A stretch of 64,000 nt of DNA from an uncultured Desulfobacterales bacterium (lineage in GTDB: Bacteria > Desulfobacterota > Desulfobulbia > Desulfobulbales > Desulfocapsaceae): assembly GCA_937915545.1 (NCBI GenBank), contig CALGIJ010000006.1:62001-126000 (forward strand), in the 5' to 3' direction. The notes under the pieces were generated by a model that saw only the letters and a list, made by a program, of their open reading frames with translations, ran no database searches and was not told the DNA's origin. A program made the position numbers and the translations under genes. This document shows, one piece after another, positions 26,232 to 34,728 of the stretch; within the stretch, counting starts at the first letter, position 1, and every line of letters starts with the position of its first letter.

Positions 26232-27065
26232 ATGAGCCTGTCGCCCTTCGCCATGAGCATGGCCTTTCGCAGCGGATCCATCGACATGCAACCGAGCGCC
26301 CGGTGGTGGTTCATCTTCGCCGGCGGCAAGCTGCTGGTGACCCTGAATGAGGAGGGTCACCCCAGCCCGGTGGACATGTCCCCCGAAGAGCTTGGCATGG
26401 CGGCGCACTTCAGCCGACCCCTGGGCATGCTCGGCACCATCGCCTGTTCGGTCGCGGCGGTGGCCAAGGAAACCCCGCCGCCCCTGGCCATGGAGTTCCG
26501 CGACCTGCGCGGTCTCTACGGAGCCATCGACGACGACCTCTTCCGCCTCGCCGGCCGTGCCATCCAGATCGTCCACTGGCAGCGCCAGCACCGTTATTGC
26601 GGCTTCTGCGCCACCCCGCTGGAGGATGCCCCGGGCGAGATGGCGCGGCGCTGCCCGAACTGCTCGACGGTCAGCTACCCGCGCCTGTCGCCGGCGGTGA
26701 TCATGTCGGTGGAGCGCGGCGACGAGATCCTCCTCGGTCGCTCGCCGCGCTTTCCCAAAGGGATGTACAGCGTATTGGCGGGCTTCGTCGAGCCGGGCGA
26801 GACCCTTGAGGAGGCAGTCAAGCGCGAAGTCATGGAGGAGGCGGGGGTCACGGTCGGCGACATCCGCTACCTGGCCAGCCAGCCCTGGCCCTTCCCGCAT
26901 TCGCTGATGATCGGCTTCACCAGCCGCTACCTCGGCGGTGAGCTGGTCGTCGACCGGGGCGAGCTCGAAGATGCCCGCTGGTTCAGCCGTGACAACATGC
27001 CGGCCCTGCCGTCGCCGATCTCCATTTCGCGGCTGCTCATCGAAGACTTTCTCTCCCGGAGGTGA
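26232..27065 (+). CDS. nudC: NADH pyrophosphatase (NudC-type Nudix hydrolase)
   Basis: This 277-residue enzyme should hydrolyse NADH (or NAD caps on RNA) to NMN(H) and AMP. All family marks are present: an N-terminal NudC domain, a four-Cys zinc ribbon (CGFC near residue 124 and CPNC near 140), and the Nudix box GFVEPGETLEEAVKREV-MEEAG (about 184-205). The NADH signature SQPWPFPHS is at about 216-224. AGGAGA precedes the ATG at 26232; the longer upstream frame is ignored. Length is close to the E. coli enzyme (257). The sigma-54 activator gene begins five bases after its stop, so the two are probably co-transcribed. Confidence 0.95.
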   Translation: MSLSPFAMSMAFRSGSIDMQPSARWWFIFAGGKLLVTLNEEGHPSPVDMSPEELGMAAHFSRPLGMLGTIACSVAAVAKETPPPLAMEFRDLRGLYGAIDDDLFRLAGRAIQIVHWQRQHRYCGFCATPLEDAPGEMARRCPNCSTVSYPRLSPAVIMSVERGDEILLGRSPRFPKGMYSVLAGFVEPGETLEEAVKREVMEEAGVTVGDIRYLASQPWPFPHSLMIGFTSRYLGGELVVDRGELEDARWFSRDNMPALPSPISISRLLIEDFLSRR

Positions 27066-27070
27066 AAAGG

Positions 27071-29239
27071 ATGAGCGAACCGCGCCCCCCCGCCAGCCAG
27101 GACCTGGCCGAGACCACCTTTCGCTGCGCCGAGGAGCTGCGTCAGTACCGCGACCTCTTTCGCCTCGCGCCCATCGGCATCGTACGCACCTCTCCCGCCG
27201 GTCGCATCCAGGACGGCAACGAGGCCTTCGCGCGCATGCTCGGCTACGACGATTTCGACGAGCTGTGCGCCGCCACCGGCAACTCGGTGCTCCCCCTCTA
27301 CCACCGGCCCGAGCAGCGCCACGACCTCCTCGCCAGGCTGGCCGCCGGCGAGCGGCCGCAGCCCGAGGAGGTCTGCTGGCAGAAGAAGGACGGCTCCCCC
27401 TGCCACTGCCGCCTCCATGTGCGTATCGCCCGCTCTCCCGCCGGGGAGATGCTCCACCTCGAGTCCTTCGTCGAGGACGTCACCCCGCGCCACCTCGCCG
27501 AGCAGGCCCTGGCGCTGAGCGTCGACCGCTACCGCAGCGTCTTCGAGAACACCGGCACGGCGACCATCATCATCGAGCCGGACACCACCGTCTCCCTGGC
27601 CAACGAGAGCTTCGCCCTGCTCACCGGCTACAGCAAGGAGGAGATCGAGGGGCGTATTCGCTGGCCGGCCTTCATCGCCAGGAGCGACGACCTCGACCGT
27701 ATGCTGCGCTACCATCAGGCGCGGCGCAACAGCCATCCAGGCGTGCCCATCGAGTACGAGTTCACCCTGCGCGACAAGAGCGGCAACCTCAAGGACGTCT
27801 TTCTGCGCGTCGACATGATTGCCGGCTCGAGCGCCAGCGTCGCCTCGCTGCTCGACATCACCTCGCTCAAGGCCGCCCGCCGCTACCACATGGAGAGCTC
27901 GTCGCGCCTCAGCGGCATCCTCGAGGCCTTCGACGGCTTTCTCTATATCTCCACCGCCGAGCGGCGCCTCGTCTACATGAACGGCAAGCAGCAGCAGAGC
28001 CAGGCCGACAGCGCCGAAGACGCCCCCTGCCACCGCCGCCTCTACGGCCTCGACGCCCCCTGCCCGTGGTGCGACGACCAGCGCGTCTTCGCCGGGGAAA
28101 CCGTCAAGTACGAGTTCCGCAACCCCCACAACGGGCGCTGGTATTACGCGGTCGGCTCGCCGGTCTACTGGGCGGAAAACGAGATCGGCGCCAAGCAGAC
28201 GGTGCTGCTCGACATCCACGAGCGCAAGCTCGCCGAAGACGCGCTGCGCGAGCGCGAGAGCTACCTCGCCAAGGAGAACCTGCGCCTGCGCGAGAACATC
28301 GGCGACCGCTTCCGCTTCGGCAGGATCATCGGCCGCAGCCCGGCGATGCAGAAGGTGTACGAACTCATCCTGCGCGCCGCCGCCAGCGACGCCAATGTCA
28401 TCCTCTACGGCGAGTCGGGCACCGGCAAGGAACTGGTCGCCCGGGCCATCCACGAGATGAGCGACCGCGGCCGCCACTTCTTCGTCGCCGTCAACTGCGC
28501 CGCCATCCCCCCAGCGCTGATGGAGAGCGAGTTCTTCGGCTACTGCCGCGGCGCCTTCACCGGCGCCGACAAGGACAAGCCCGGCCTCTTCGACCGCGCT
28601 GCCGGCGGCACCCTGTTCCTCGACGAACTGGGGGAAATCGACGAGGCCATGCAGGCCAAGCTGCTGCGCGTTCTGGAGAGCAACGGCTACACCCCCCTGG
28701 GGGGAGTCAGCGGCCGCAACGCCGACGTGCGCATCATCGCCGCCACCAACCGCAACCTGCGCCGCCTGCTCGAAGAGGGGCGCATGCGCGAGGACTTCTT
28801 CTATCGCGTCCATGTCATCCCCATCACCCTGCCGCCGCTGCGCCAGCGCCGCCAGGACATCCCCCTGCTCATCGAGCACTTCCTCGCCAAGCATGCCGCC
28901 GCCGGCCAGCCGCCGCGCCTGAGCGGCCGCGACATGGACGCCCTCCTCGCCCACCACTGGCCGGGCAACGTGCGCGAATTGGAAAACACCATCCAGCGCT
29001 ATGTCAACCTGCAGGTGCTGGAGTTCCCGGAAAGCGCCGGCGACGAGGCTCCGCCCCCTCCGGAAGGGCCGATCCTGCCCCTGCGTCAGGCCGGCAAGCG
29101 CTTCGAGCGTGACTATCTCCTCCAGGTGCTCGGCCGCTGCCGCTGGAACCGCACCCAGACGGCGCGACAGCTGGGCATCGAACGCAAGACGCTCTACCTG
29201 AAGATGCGCGAGCTCGGCTTGTTGCAGCAGGCCGACTGA
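27071..29239 (+). CDS. PAS-domain sigma-54-dependent transcriptional activator
   Basis: This 722-residue enhancer-binding protein has three PAS-like domains (about 20-140, 150-270 and 275-395), an AAA+ sigma-54 domain (about 415-640) and a Fis-type HTH (about 685-720). The third PAS has a cysteine-rich stretch (PCHRRLYGLDAPCPWC) seen in many deltaproteobacterial sensors. Walker A is GESGTGKE near residue 446 and GAFTGA near 494. The ATG at 27071 is chosen because GGAGG stands 8 bases upstream; a GTG at 27062 is in frame. Without a receiver domain it probably senses its signal directly, perhaps redox or a metal through the cysteines. The acyl-CoA ligase downstream has a -24/-12 promoter and is its best candidate target. 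Confidence 0.92.
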   Translation: MSEPRPPASQDLAETTFRCAEELRQYRDLFRLAPIGIVRTSPAGRIQDGNEAFARMLGYDDFDELCAATGNSVLPLYHRPEQRHDLLARLAAGERPQPEEVCWQKKDGSPCHCRLHVRIARSPAGEMLHLESFVEDVTPRHLAEQALALSVDRYRSVFENTGTATIIIEPDTTVSLANESFALLTGYSKEEIEGRIRWPAFIARSDDLDRMLRYHQARRNSHPGVPIEYEFTLRDKSGNLKDVFLRVDMIAGSSASVASLLDITSLKAARRYHMESSSRLSGILEAFDGFLYISTAERRLVYMNGKQQQSQADSAEDAPCHRRLYGLDAPCPWCDDQRVFAGETVKYEFRNPHNGRWYYAVGSPVYWAENEIGAKQTVLLDIHERKLAEDALRERESYLAKENLRLRENIGDRFRFGRIIGRSPAMQKVYELILRAAASDANVILYGESGTGKELVARAIHEMSDRGRHFFVAVNCAAIPPALMESEFFGYCRGAFTGADKDKPGLFDRAAGGTLFLDELGEIDEAMQAKLLRVLESNGYTPLGGVSGRNADVRIIAATNRNLRRLLEEGRMREDFFYRVHVIPITLPPLRQRRQDIPLLIEHFLAKHAAAGQPPRLSGRDMDALLAHHWPGNVRELENTIQRYVNLQVLEFPESAGDEAPPPPEGPILPLRQAGKRFERDYLLQVLGRCRWNRTQTARQLGIERKTLYLKMRELGLLQQAD

Positions 29240-29280
29240 AGGTTGCCACGCCACGCCCGCCTCCGCGACATGAGTATTTT

Positions 29281-29299
29281 ATTACCCATTTCGAGTAAT
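29281..29299. promoter_or_regulatory. ATTAC-N9-GTAAT dyad, possible enhancer site
   Basis: ATTAC (29281-29285) and GTAAT (29295-29299) form an inverted repeat about 190 bases upstream of the start predicted from the -24/-12 promoter at 29457. That distance is typical for sigma-54 activator binding sites. A partial extra half-site (AGTATTTTATTAC) precedes it. Confidence 0.45.
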
Positions 29300-29456
29300 G
29301 TTGCGAACAGCCCCATTTACTTCTTTATTTCAACAGTCTAAGGCCCTCGTCCCCGCCTTCCCGAGTTATTTCTTTCCCACGCCTCCCATCGCCCCCCACC
29401 TCGCCACCCGACGCATCCCCCCGTCATCATGGCGATAAGGGCGAAGCCCGCGACCC

Positions 29457-29470
29457 GGCATCGTTTTTGC
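29457..29470 (+). promoter_or_regulatory. Sigma-54 (-24/-12) promoter of the acyl-CoA ligase gene
   Basis: CGGCATCGTTTTTGCTA (29456-29472) has GG and GC separated by exactly 10 bases and matches the consensus TGGCAC-N5-TTGCA at most positions. The ATG is 86 bases downstream of the -12 GC, and a sigma-54 activator gene lies directly upstream. Confidence 0.65.
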
Positions 29471-29555
29471 TACACCATGGCCACACGAGAAGCTCTCGTT
29501 CCCCTGCCGCCACGGCCCGCCGCCCTGGCACCAACCCTTTACCAAGGAGACAGCG

Positions 29556-31193
29556 ATGCCAACCAAGATCCTTCCCCCCACCGCCGAGGCCTATCAGTAC
29601 CCCCTGCTCATCAAGACCCTGTTGTCGACCTCGCTGGTCTACGCTCCGCAACAGAGAATCCTCTTTCGCGACCGGGGCGGCTACACCTACCGGGAATTCG
29701 GTCAGCGCGTCTGCCGCCTCGCCCACGCCCTGGGGCGACTCGGCGTATCCGCCGGCGACACCGTGGCGGTGATGGACTGGGACTCGCCGCGCTACCTCGA
29801 GTGCTATTTCGCCGTACCGATGATCGGCGCCGTATTGCATACCGTCAACATCCGCCTGAGCAGCGAACAGCTGCTTTATACCATCAACCATGCCGAAGAC
29901 GACGTCATCCTCATCCACCACGACTTCCTGCCGATGCTTGACGCCATCCGCGACAAGCTGACCACGGTGAAAAAGGTGGTTCTGCTCCATGACGACGCCG
30001 CTGCCGCCCCCTACGGGGACGGCGAGTACGAGCAGCTCCTCGCCGCCGAGCCGGACAGCTACGATTTCCCCGACTTCGACGAGAACAGCGTCGCCACCAC
30101 CTTCTATACCACCGGCACCACCGGCCTGCCCAAGGGCGTCTACTTCACCCACCGCCAGCTCGTGCTGCACACCCACGGCATTCTCGCCGCCCTGTGCGCC
30201 AACGACACCAGCGCCCGAGTCGGCTCAGGCGATATCTACATGCCGATGACGCCGATGTTCCATGTCCACGCCTGGGGCATGCCCTATCTTGCCACCCTGC
30301 TCGGCTGCCGCCAGGTCTATCCGGGACGCTACGAGCCGGCCATGCTCCTCAAGCTGGTGGCCACCGAAAAGGTGACCTTCTCGCACTGCGTGCCGACCAT
30401 CCTCCATATGCTGTTGTCGCACCCCTCCTGCGCCGAGTACGACCTCAGCCGCTGGAAGGTGATCATCGGTGGCTCGGCGCTGCCCAAGGGGCTGTGCAAG
30501 CAGGCCCTCAAGCATGGCATCAACATCTACACCGGCTACGGCATGTCCGAGACCTGCCCGGTGCTCAGTCTCGCCCTGTTCAAGCCAGGCATGGAAAACC
30601 TCTCCGACGAGGAGAGGCTCACCCTGCGCTGCCGTACCGGCCTGCCCATCAACCACGTGGAACTGCAGCTCTTCGACCCGGAAGGTCGCGCCGTGCCCCA
30701 CGACGGCAGGAGCACCGGCGAGGTGGTAGTGCGCGCCCCGTGGCTCACCCAGGGCTATTTCAAGGACGAGGAGAAAAGCCGCGAGCTGTGGCAGGGCGGC
30801 TGGCTGCATACCGGCGACATCGGCTATATCGACGAAGAAGGCTACCTGCAGATCACCGACCGCCTCAAGGACGTCATCAAGACCGGCGGCGAGTGGATCT
30901 CCTCCCTCGAGCTGGAGGATATCATCAGCCAGCACCCGATGGTGGGCGAGGTGGCGGTGATCGGCGTGCGTGACGCCAAGTGGGGCGAACGTCCCCTGGC
31001 CCTGGTGGTGCCCAAGCCGGGCAATGAAAACACGATCGACGCCGAAGAGATCCTCGCCACGGTGCGCCGCCGTGTTGATGAAGGCAGCCTTCCCAAATAC
31101 GGCATCCCCGAGCGGGTGGTGATTGTCGAGCAGATCGCCAAGACCAGCGTCGGCAAGATCAACAAGAAGCAGCTGCGCCAGGACTTCAGCTGA
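29556..31193 (+). CDS. AMP-forming fatty-acyl-CoA ligase
   Basis: This 545-residue member of the ANL adenylating family activates a carboxylic acid to acyl-AMP and then acyl-CoA. The P-loop-like motif TTGTTGLPKG is at about 184-193, with YGMSETCPV and the hinge region TGDIGYIDEEGYLQITDRLKDVIKTGGEWIS. A final catalytic Lys lies in TSVGKINKKQL. The pattern is closest to medium- or long-chain fatty-acyl ligases; chain length cannot be read. AAGGAGA precedes the ATG. It appears monocistronic, ending before a strong hairpin, and is the probable target of the sigma-54 activator next door. Confidence 0.92.
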   Translation: MPTKILPPTAEAYQYPLLIKTLLSTSLVYAPQQRILFRDRGGYTYREFGQRVCRLAHALGRLGVSAGDTVAVMDWDSPRYLECYFAVPMIGAVLHTVNIRLSSEQLLYTINHAEDDVILIHHDFLPMLDAIRDKLTTVKKVVLLHDDAAAAPYGDGEYEQLLAAEPDSYDFPDFDENSVATTFYTTGTTGLPKGVYFTHRQLVLHTHGILAALCANDTSARVGSGDIYMPMTPMFHVHAWGMPYLATLLGCRQVYPGRYEPAMLLKLVATEKVTFSHCVPTILHMLLSHPSCAEYDLSRWKVIIGGSALPKGLCKQALKHGINIYTGYGMSETCPVLSLALFKPGMENLSDEERLTLRCRTGLPINHVELQLFDPEGRAVPHDGRSTGEVVVRAPWLTQGYFKDEEKSRELWQGGWLHTGDIGYIDEEGYLQITDRLKDVIKTGGEWISSLELEDIISQHPMVGEVAVIGVRDAKWGERPLALVVPKPGNENTIDAEEILATVRRRVDEGSLPKYGIPERVVIVEQIAKTSVGKINKKQLRQDFS

Positions 31194-31207
31194 GCGGCGC
31201 CTCCTCT

Positions 31208-31250
31208 ACGGCGGGTGGCCGCGGCCGCGATTTCGGCCGGCGCCCGCCGT
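31208..31250. terminator. Hairpin between convergent acyl-CoA ligase and IscU-like genes
   Basis: ACGGCGGG (31208-31215) and CCCGCCGT (31243-31250) pair, and inner GGCCG/CGGCC segments can extend the fold. It fills most of the 59-base gap between two converging genes. No clear T-tract is present. Confidence 0.45.
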
Positions 31251-31252
31251 CC

Positions 31253-31675
31253 CTAAAGACCGGAGACGACGATAGGTCCCTTGCCGCCGAGATAGCTCTC
31301 GGTGGCCAGGCGCAGGGTGGTCTCGGCGAGTTGCGCGCAGTGCAAGTGAGTCTCGGGGAGCTGGCCGACCTCCTCCATGACGGTCATCATGGTCATCCTG
31401 CCCAGTTCCTCCACCGTCTTGCCCCGGGCGAGCAGGGCAGCCGCCTCGACGCAGTTGCGGCTCACCGAGCAGCCATTGGTCCAGGCCATGGCGTCGCTCA
31501 CCCGACCATCGCGAAACTTGAGGGAGATCTCCATGGTGTCGCCGCAGTTGCCGGTGACCGTGGCACTGCCGTCGGGGTCGATGAGCGGGCGATTGCCGAG
31601 ATAGTGGAAGCCGAACCAGCACAGGGCCAGGCCGAGTAGGGTGCCGAGGGCAACGAGAAGACTGACTATATCCAT
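31253..31675 (-). CDS. Membrane-anchored IscU/NifU-N-like Fe-S scaffold protein
   Basis: This 140-residue protein combines an N-terminal membrane helix (residues 3-24) with an IscU-like domain. The IscU cluster ligands are all present: C44-G-D46 in GNCGD, C69 in NGCSVS, and H112-C113 in LHCAQL. An extra Cys is at 75. Compared with IscU (about 128 residues), the first 30 or so residues are replaced by the helix and a short linker. The family assembles 2Fe-2S or 4Fe-4S clusters on a scaffold. A membrane-bound form could deliver clusters at the membrane, but that is inference. No cysteine desulfurase or other isc gene is nearby. No clear Shine-Dalgarno precedes the ATG. Confidence 0.82.
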   Translation of the reverse strand: MDIVSLLVALGTLLGLALCWFGFHYLGNRPLIDPDGSATVTGNCGDTMEISLKFRDGRVSDAMAWTNGCSVSRNCVEAAALLARGKTVEELGRMTMMTVMEEVGQLPETHLHCAQLAETTLRLATESYLGGKGPIVVSGL

Positions 31676-31923
31676 AGCTGGTGACGAGAAGGAGGGCGAG
31701 GGCTGGCCAGGCGAGTTTTCCGATATCCGCGGCAGTGCCAGGCCGAGACTCCCGTAAGCCTACCCCTGCCGCGCCCCTTCGGCAAGGGGCAAGCTGTGGC
31801 CCGCGTAGGGTACGGGGAAAAAGGCCGATGCGCCGGGACGCCGACCATGGTATACTCCCGCTCCTCCCCGGCCGAAATCAGTCCAAGAGCTGCCACAACC
31901 GCCGCCCCCTCTCCCACTTCCCC

Positions 31924-33261
31924 ATGAATATCATCATCTACGGCACCACCGATATCAGTTACCTCGTCGCTATGCGACTGCACCAGCAGCACAATATCAC
32001 CATCCTCCACGAAAGCAGCGAGCTGAGCGACAAGTTCCACAACCTCGACGTCAGCCTGGTCGAAGGCAGCGGCGGCGACATCGCCGCGCTGCAGCGCATC
32101 GAGGCGCAGAAGGCCGACCTCTTCATCGCCTGCGCCGCCATCGACGAGGCCAACATCGTCGCCTGCTGGACGATCAAGAAGCTCGCCGACACCGAGACCA
32201 TCTGCTTTGTCGGCAAGGCCTCGCTATACCGCAACTTCTCCTCGATGAGCAACAACCAGTACCAGACGCGCTACGACATCGACTCGGTCATCTGGCCGGA
32301 GCTCCTGCTCACTCAGGACATCTACCGCATCATTTCCGTGCCCGAAGCCCTTGACGTCGAATTCCTCGCCGGCGGCAAAGCCAAACTCTTCGAATACCGC
32401 ATCAAGAAGGACTCGACCCTCGTCGACCGCGCCATCAGGGACTGCCGCTTGCCGCAGCATGTCCTCATCGCCGGCATCACCCGCGAAGGCAAGCTCTTCA
32501 TCCCCAACGGCGACACGGTCATCACGCACAACGACAAGGTGTTCTTCATCGGCTCCGGCGTGGCCCTCGACGCCCTCGCCGCCGATATCTTCAACCACGA
32601 GAGCAAGATCAGGACGGTGTCCATCGTCGGCGGCGGCGCCGTCGGCTTCATGCTCGCCGACCGCCTCGAAAAGAGCGGCATCAAGGTCAAGCTTATCGAG
32701 CACACCCAGCAGCGCTGCCTCTTTCTCGCCGATTCCTTGAAAAAGACCCTGGTACTGCAGGGCGACGGCACCGACCTCGAGCTCCTCGAGAGCGAGTCCA
32801 TCGCCCAGGCCGACGCCTGCATCTGCACCACCAACAACGACGAGAAGAACCTGCTCTGCTCCCTGCTGCTCAAGCAGCTCGGCGCCAAACGCATCGTCAC
32901 CAGGGTGGGCAACATCCAGAACTACGAGCTCTTCGAGCACGTCGGCATCGATGTGGTGGTCTCACCCAAGGCCTCGGCGCTCACCGAGGTGCTCAACCGC
33001 GTCCAGGCGCAGAAGGTCGACGTGGTCGCCCTCATCGAGGGCGGCAAAGGGGAGATGCTCAGCCTCACCCTGCCCGACACCTTCGAGGAGAAGCGCATCC
33101 GCGACCTGCAGTTGCCCGCCAAGGCCATCATCGGCGTCGTCATCCGCGGCCACCGGGTGATCATCCCCCACGGCGACACCATCCTCTCCGCGCGCGACCG
33201 GCTGAAGATTTTCAGCATGAAGGAAGACTCGGAGAAAATCAAAACCTTCTTCTTTTCATGA
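31924..33261 (+). CDS. trkA: Trk potassium uptake regulatory subunit TrkA
   Basis: This 445-residue cytoplasmic protein has two NAD-binding RCK-N domains, each followed by an RCK-C domain, as in TrkA. The second Rossmann motif is canonical (VGGGAVGFMLADRL, with acidic residue in LIEHTQQR). The first (IIIYGTTDISYLVAMRL) lacks the GxGxxG pattern, so that half may bind nucleotide weakly or not at all. The ATG at 31924 gives the normal TrkA start; the frame upstream has no conserved sequence. Its stop overlaps trkH by ATGA, so the two are translationally coupled. It gates potassium uptake through TrkH. Confidence 0.93.
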   Translation: MNIIIYGTTDISYLVAMRLHQQHNITILHESSELSDKFHNLDVSLVEGSGGDIAALQRIEAQKADLFIACAAIDEANIVACWTIKKLADTETICFVGKASLYRNFSSMSNNQYQTRYDIDSVIWPELLLTQDIYRIISVPEALDVEFLAGGKAKLFEYRIKKDSTLVDRAIRDCRLPQHVLIAGITREGKLFIPNGDTVITHNDKVFFIGSGVALDALAADIFNHESKIRTVSIVGGGAVGFMLADRLEKSGIKVKLIEHTQQRCLFLADSLKKTLVLQGDGTDLELLESESIAQADACICTTNNDEKNLLCSLLLKQLGAKRIVTRVGNIQNYELFEHVGIDVVVSPKASALTEVLNRVQAQKVDVVALIEGGKGEMLSLTLPDTFEEKRIRDLQLPAKAIIGVVIRGHRVIIPHGDTILSARDRLKIFSMKEDSEKIKTFFFS

Positions 33262-34718
33262 ATCTGCGCACCGTCGCCGCCGCCCTCGGCATCATCCTCA
33301 TCGCCTTCGGGGCCATCGTCCCCACCCCGGTCTTCGTCGCCCTGCTGTATGGTGAAAAGCAGGCGATCACCCCCTTCCTGGTCGCCGCGGCGCTCTCTCT
33401 GGGGGGAGGCCTGCTGTGCAGCCGTTACGGCCATTTCGGACGCAACTTCGACAACATCAAGCGCAGCGAAGGGCTGCTCATCGTCACCCTGTGCTGGGTC
33501 CTCGTCGCCGCCATCGGCGCCGTGCCCTTCGTCTTCTTCGGCCTCTCCCCCCTCGACGCCTATTTCGAGTCGGTGTCGGGCTTCACCACCACCGGGGCCA
33601 CCATCCTCCTCGACTTCAGCCTCTACCCCAAGGCCTTCTTCTTCTGGCGCAGCCTCACCCAGTGGCTGGGCGGCATGGGCATCATCGTGCTCTTCGTCGC
33701 CATCCTGCCACAGCTCGGCGTAGCCGGGCGACGCATCTTCTTCGCCGAGGCCCCCGGTCCGACCGAGGACAAGCTCACCCCGCGCGTCGCCCACACCGCC
33801 AAGGCCCTGTGGCTGATCTACCTGGTGCTGACCCTCCTGGAAATCGCCCTGCTCGCCCTGGCCGGCATGCCGCTCTTCGATGCCGTCTGCAATGCCTTCT
33901 CGACCATGGCCGCAGGCGGTTTTTCCCCCCACCCGCAGTCGATCATGGGCTACCAGAGCCCGACCATCACCTGGATAGTCACCCTGTTCATGGTCCTCGC
34001 CGGGGCCAACTTCGCCCTGCAGTACAAGTGCTTCTTCAAGGGCAAGGCGCAGGCCCTGCTTGGCAACGAGGAGTTTCGTCTCTATCTGTCGATAATCGTC
34101 GCCGCCTCGCTACTGCTGGCCTTCTTCGTCTTTACCGCCCCCGGCGGGGAGCTGGCGGCGAGCCTGCGCGACGGCGCCTTCCAGGTGGTGTCGATCCTTA
34201 CCACCACGGGCTTCGCCTCAGCCGACTTCGCCCTGTGGACGGTGCCGGCCCAGGCGGTGATTTTCGCCATGATGCTCGTCGGCGGCTGCGCCGGGTCGGC
34301 GGGCGGTGGGGTCAAGGTGATTCGCGTCCTCTTCGTGGGACGCTTTCTCAAGCGGGAGATCGACCAGCTGGTGCACCCCAAGGCGGTGCTGCCCATCAAG
34401 ATCGACAGAGTGACGGTGGCGGAGGACACGCAGCGGCAGATGCTCGGCTTCGTCCTCTTCTATCTGGTGCTGATGCTCTTGTCCGGACTGGCGGTGACAA
34501 TGCTCGAACAGAATGCCACCATCGGCTTCGTCGGCACCGCCGCCACCATCGGCAACGTCGGCCCCGGCTTTGGCGACATTGGCCCGATGGCCAGCTTCGG
34601 CACCCTGCACTGGCTGAGCAAGACCATCTTCACCGCCGACATGATCGTCGGCCGCCTCGAACTGATCCCCTTTCTGGCCATGCTCTGCCCGGAGTTCTGG
34701 TCGCTGCGTCGCGACTGA
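33258..34718 (+). CDS. trkH: Trk potassium uptake channel subunit TrkH
   Basis: This 486-residue integral membrane protein has about 10-12 hydrophobic segments and the four selectivity-filter-like repeats of TrkH/KtrB channels, for example SVSGFTTTGATIL, FSTMAAGGFS, STTTGFAS-like ILTTTGFAS, and ATIGNVGPGFG. Length matches E. coli TrkH (483). It starts inside the trkA stop codon (ATGA overlap). Together the pair forms a potassium uptake system driven by membrane potential. The gene ends 10 bases before the convergent phosphatidyltransferase gene. Confidence 0.95.
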   Translation: MNLRTVAAALGIILIAFGAIVPTPVFVALLYGEKQAITPFLVAAALSLGGGLLCSRYGHFGRNFDNIKRSEGLLIVTLCWVLVAAIGAVPFVFFGLSPLDAYFESVSGFTTTGATILLDFSLYPKAFFFWRSLTQWLGGMGIIVLFVAILPQLGVAGRRIFFAEAPGPTEDKLTPRVAHTAKALWLIYLVLTLLEIALLALAGMPLFDAVCNAFSTMAAGGFSPHPQSIMGYQSPTITWIVTLFMVLAGANFALQYKCFFKGKAQALLGNEEFRLYLSIIVAASLLLAFFVFTAPGGELAASLRDGAFQVVSILTTTGFASADFALWTVPAQAVIFAMMLVGGCAGSAGGGVKVIRVLFVGRFLKREIDQLVHPKAVLPIKIDRVTVAEDTQRQMLGFVLFYLVLMLLSGLAVTMLEQNATIGFVGTAATIGNVGPGFGDIGPMASFGTLHWLSKTIFTADMIVGRLELIPFLAMLCPEFWSLRRD

Positions 34719-34728
34719 GGGGGGCCCC

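Larger units (their letters stand above)
29240..29555. other. Regulatory gap upstream of the acyl-CoA ligase gene
   Basis: This stretch of about 316 bases contains an AT-rich segment (about 29270-29340) with an ATTAC/GTAAT dyad and, about 175 bases further on, a -24/-12 type promoter. No gene is seen. Confidence 0.6.
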
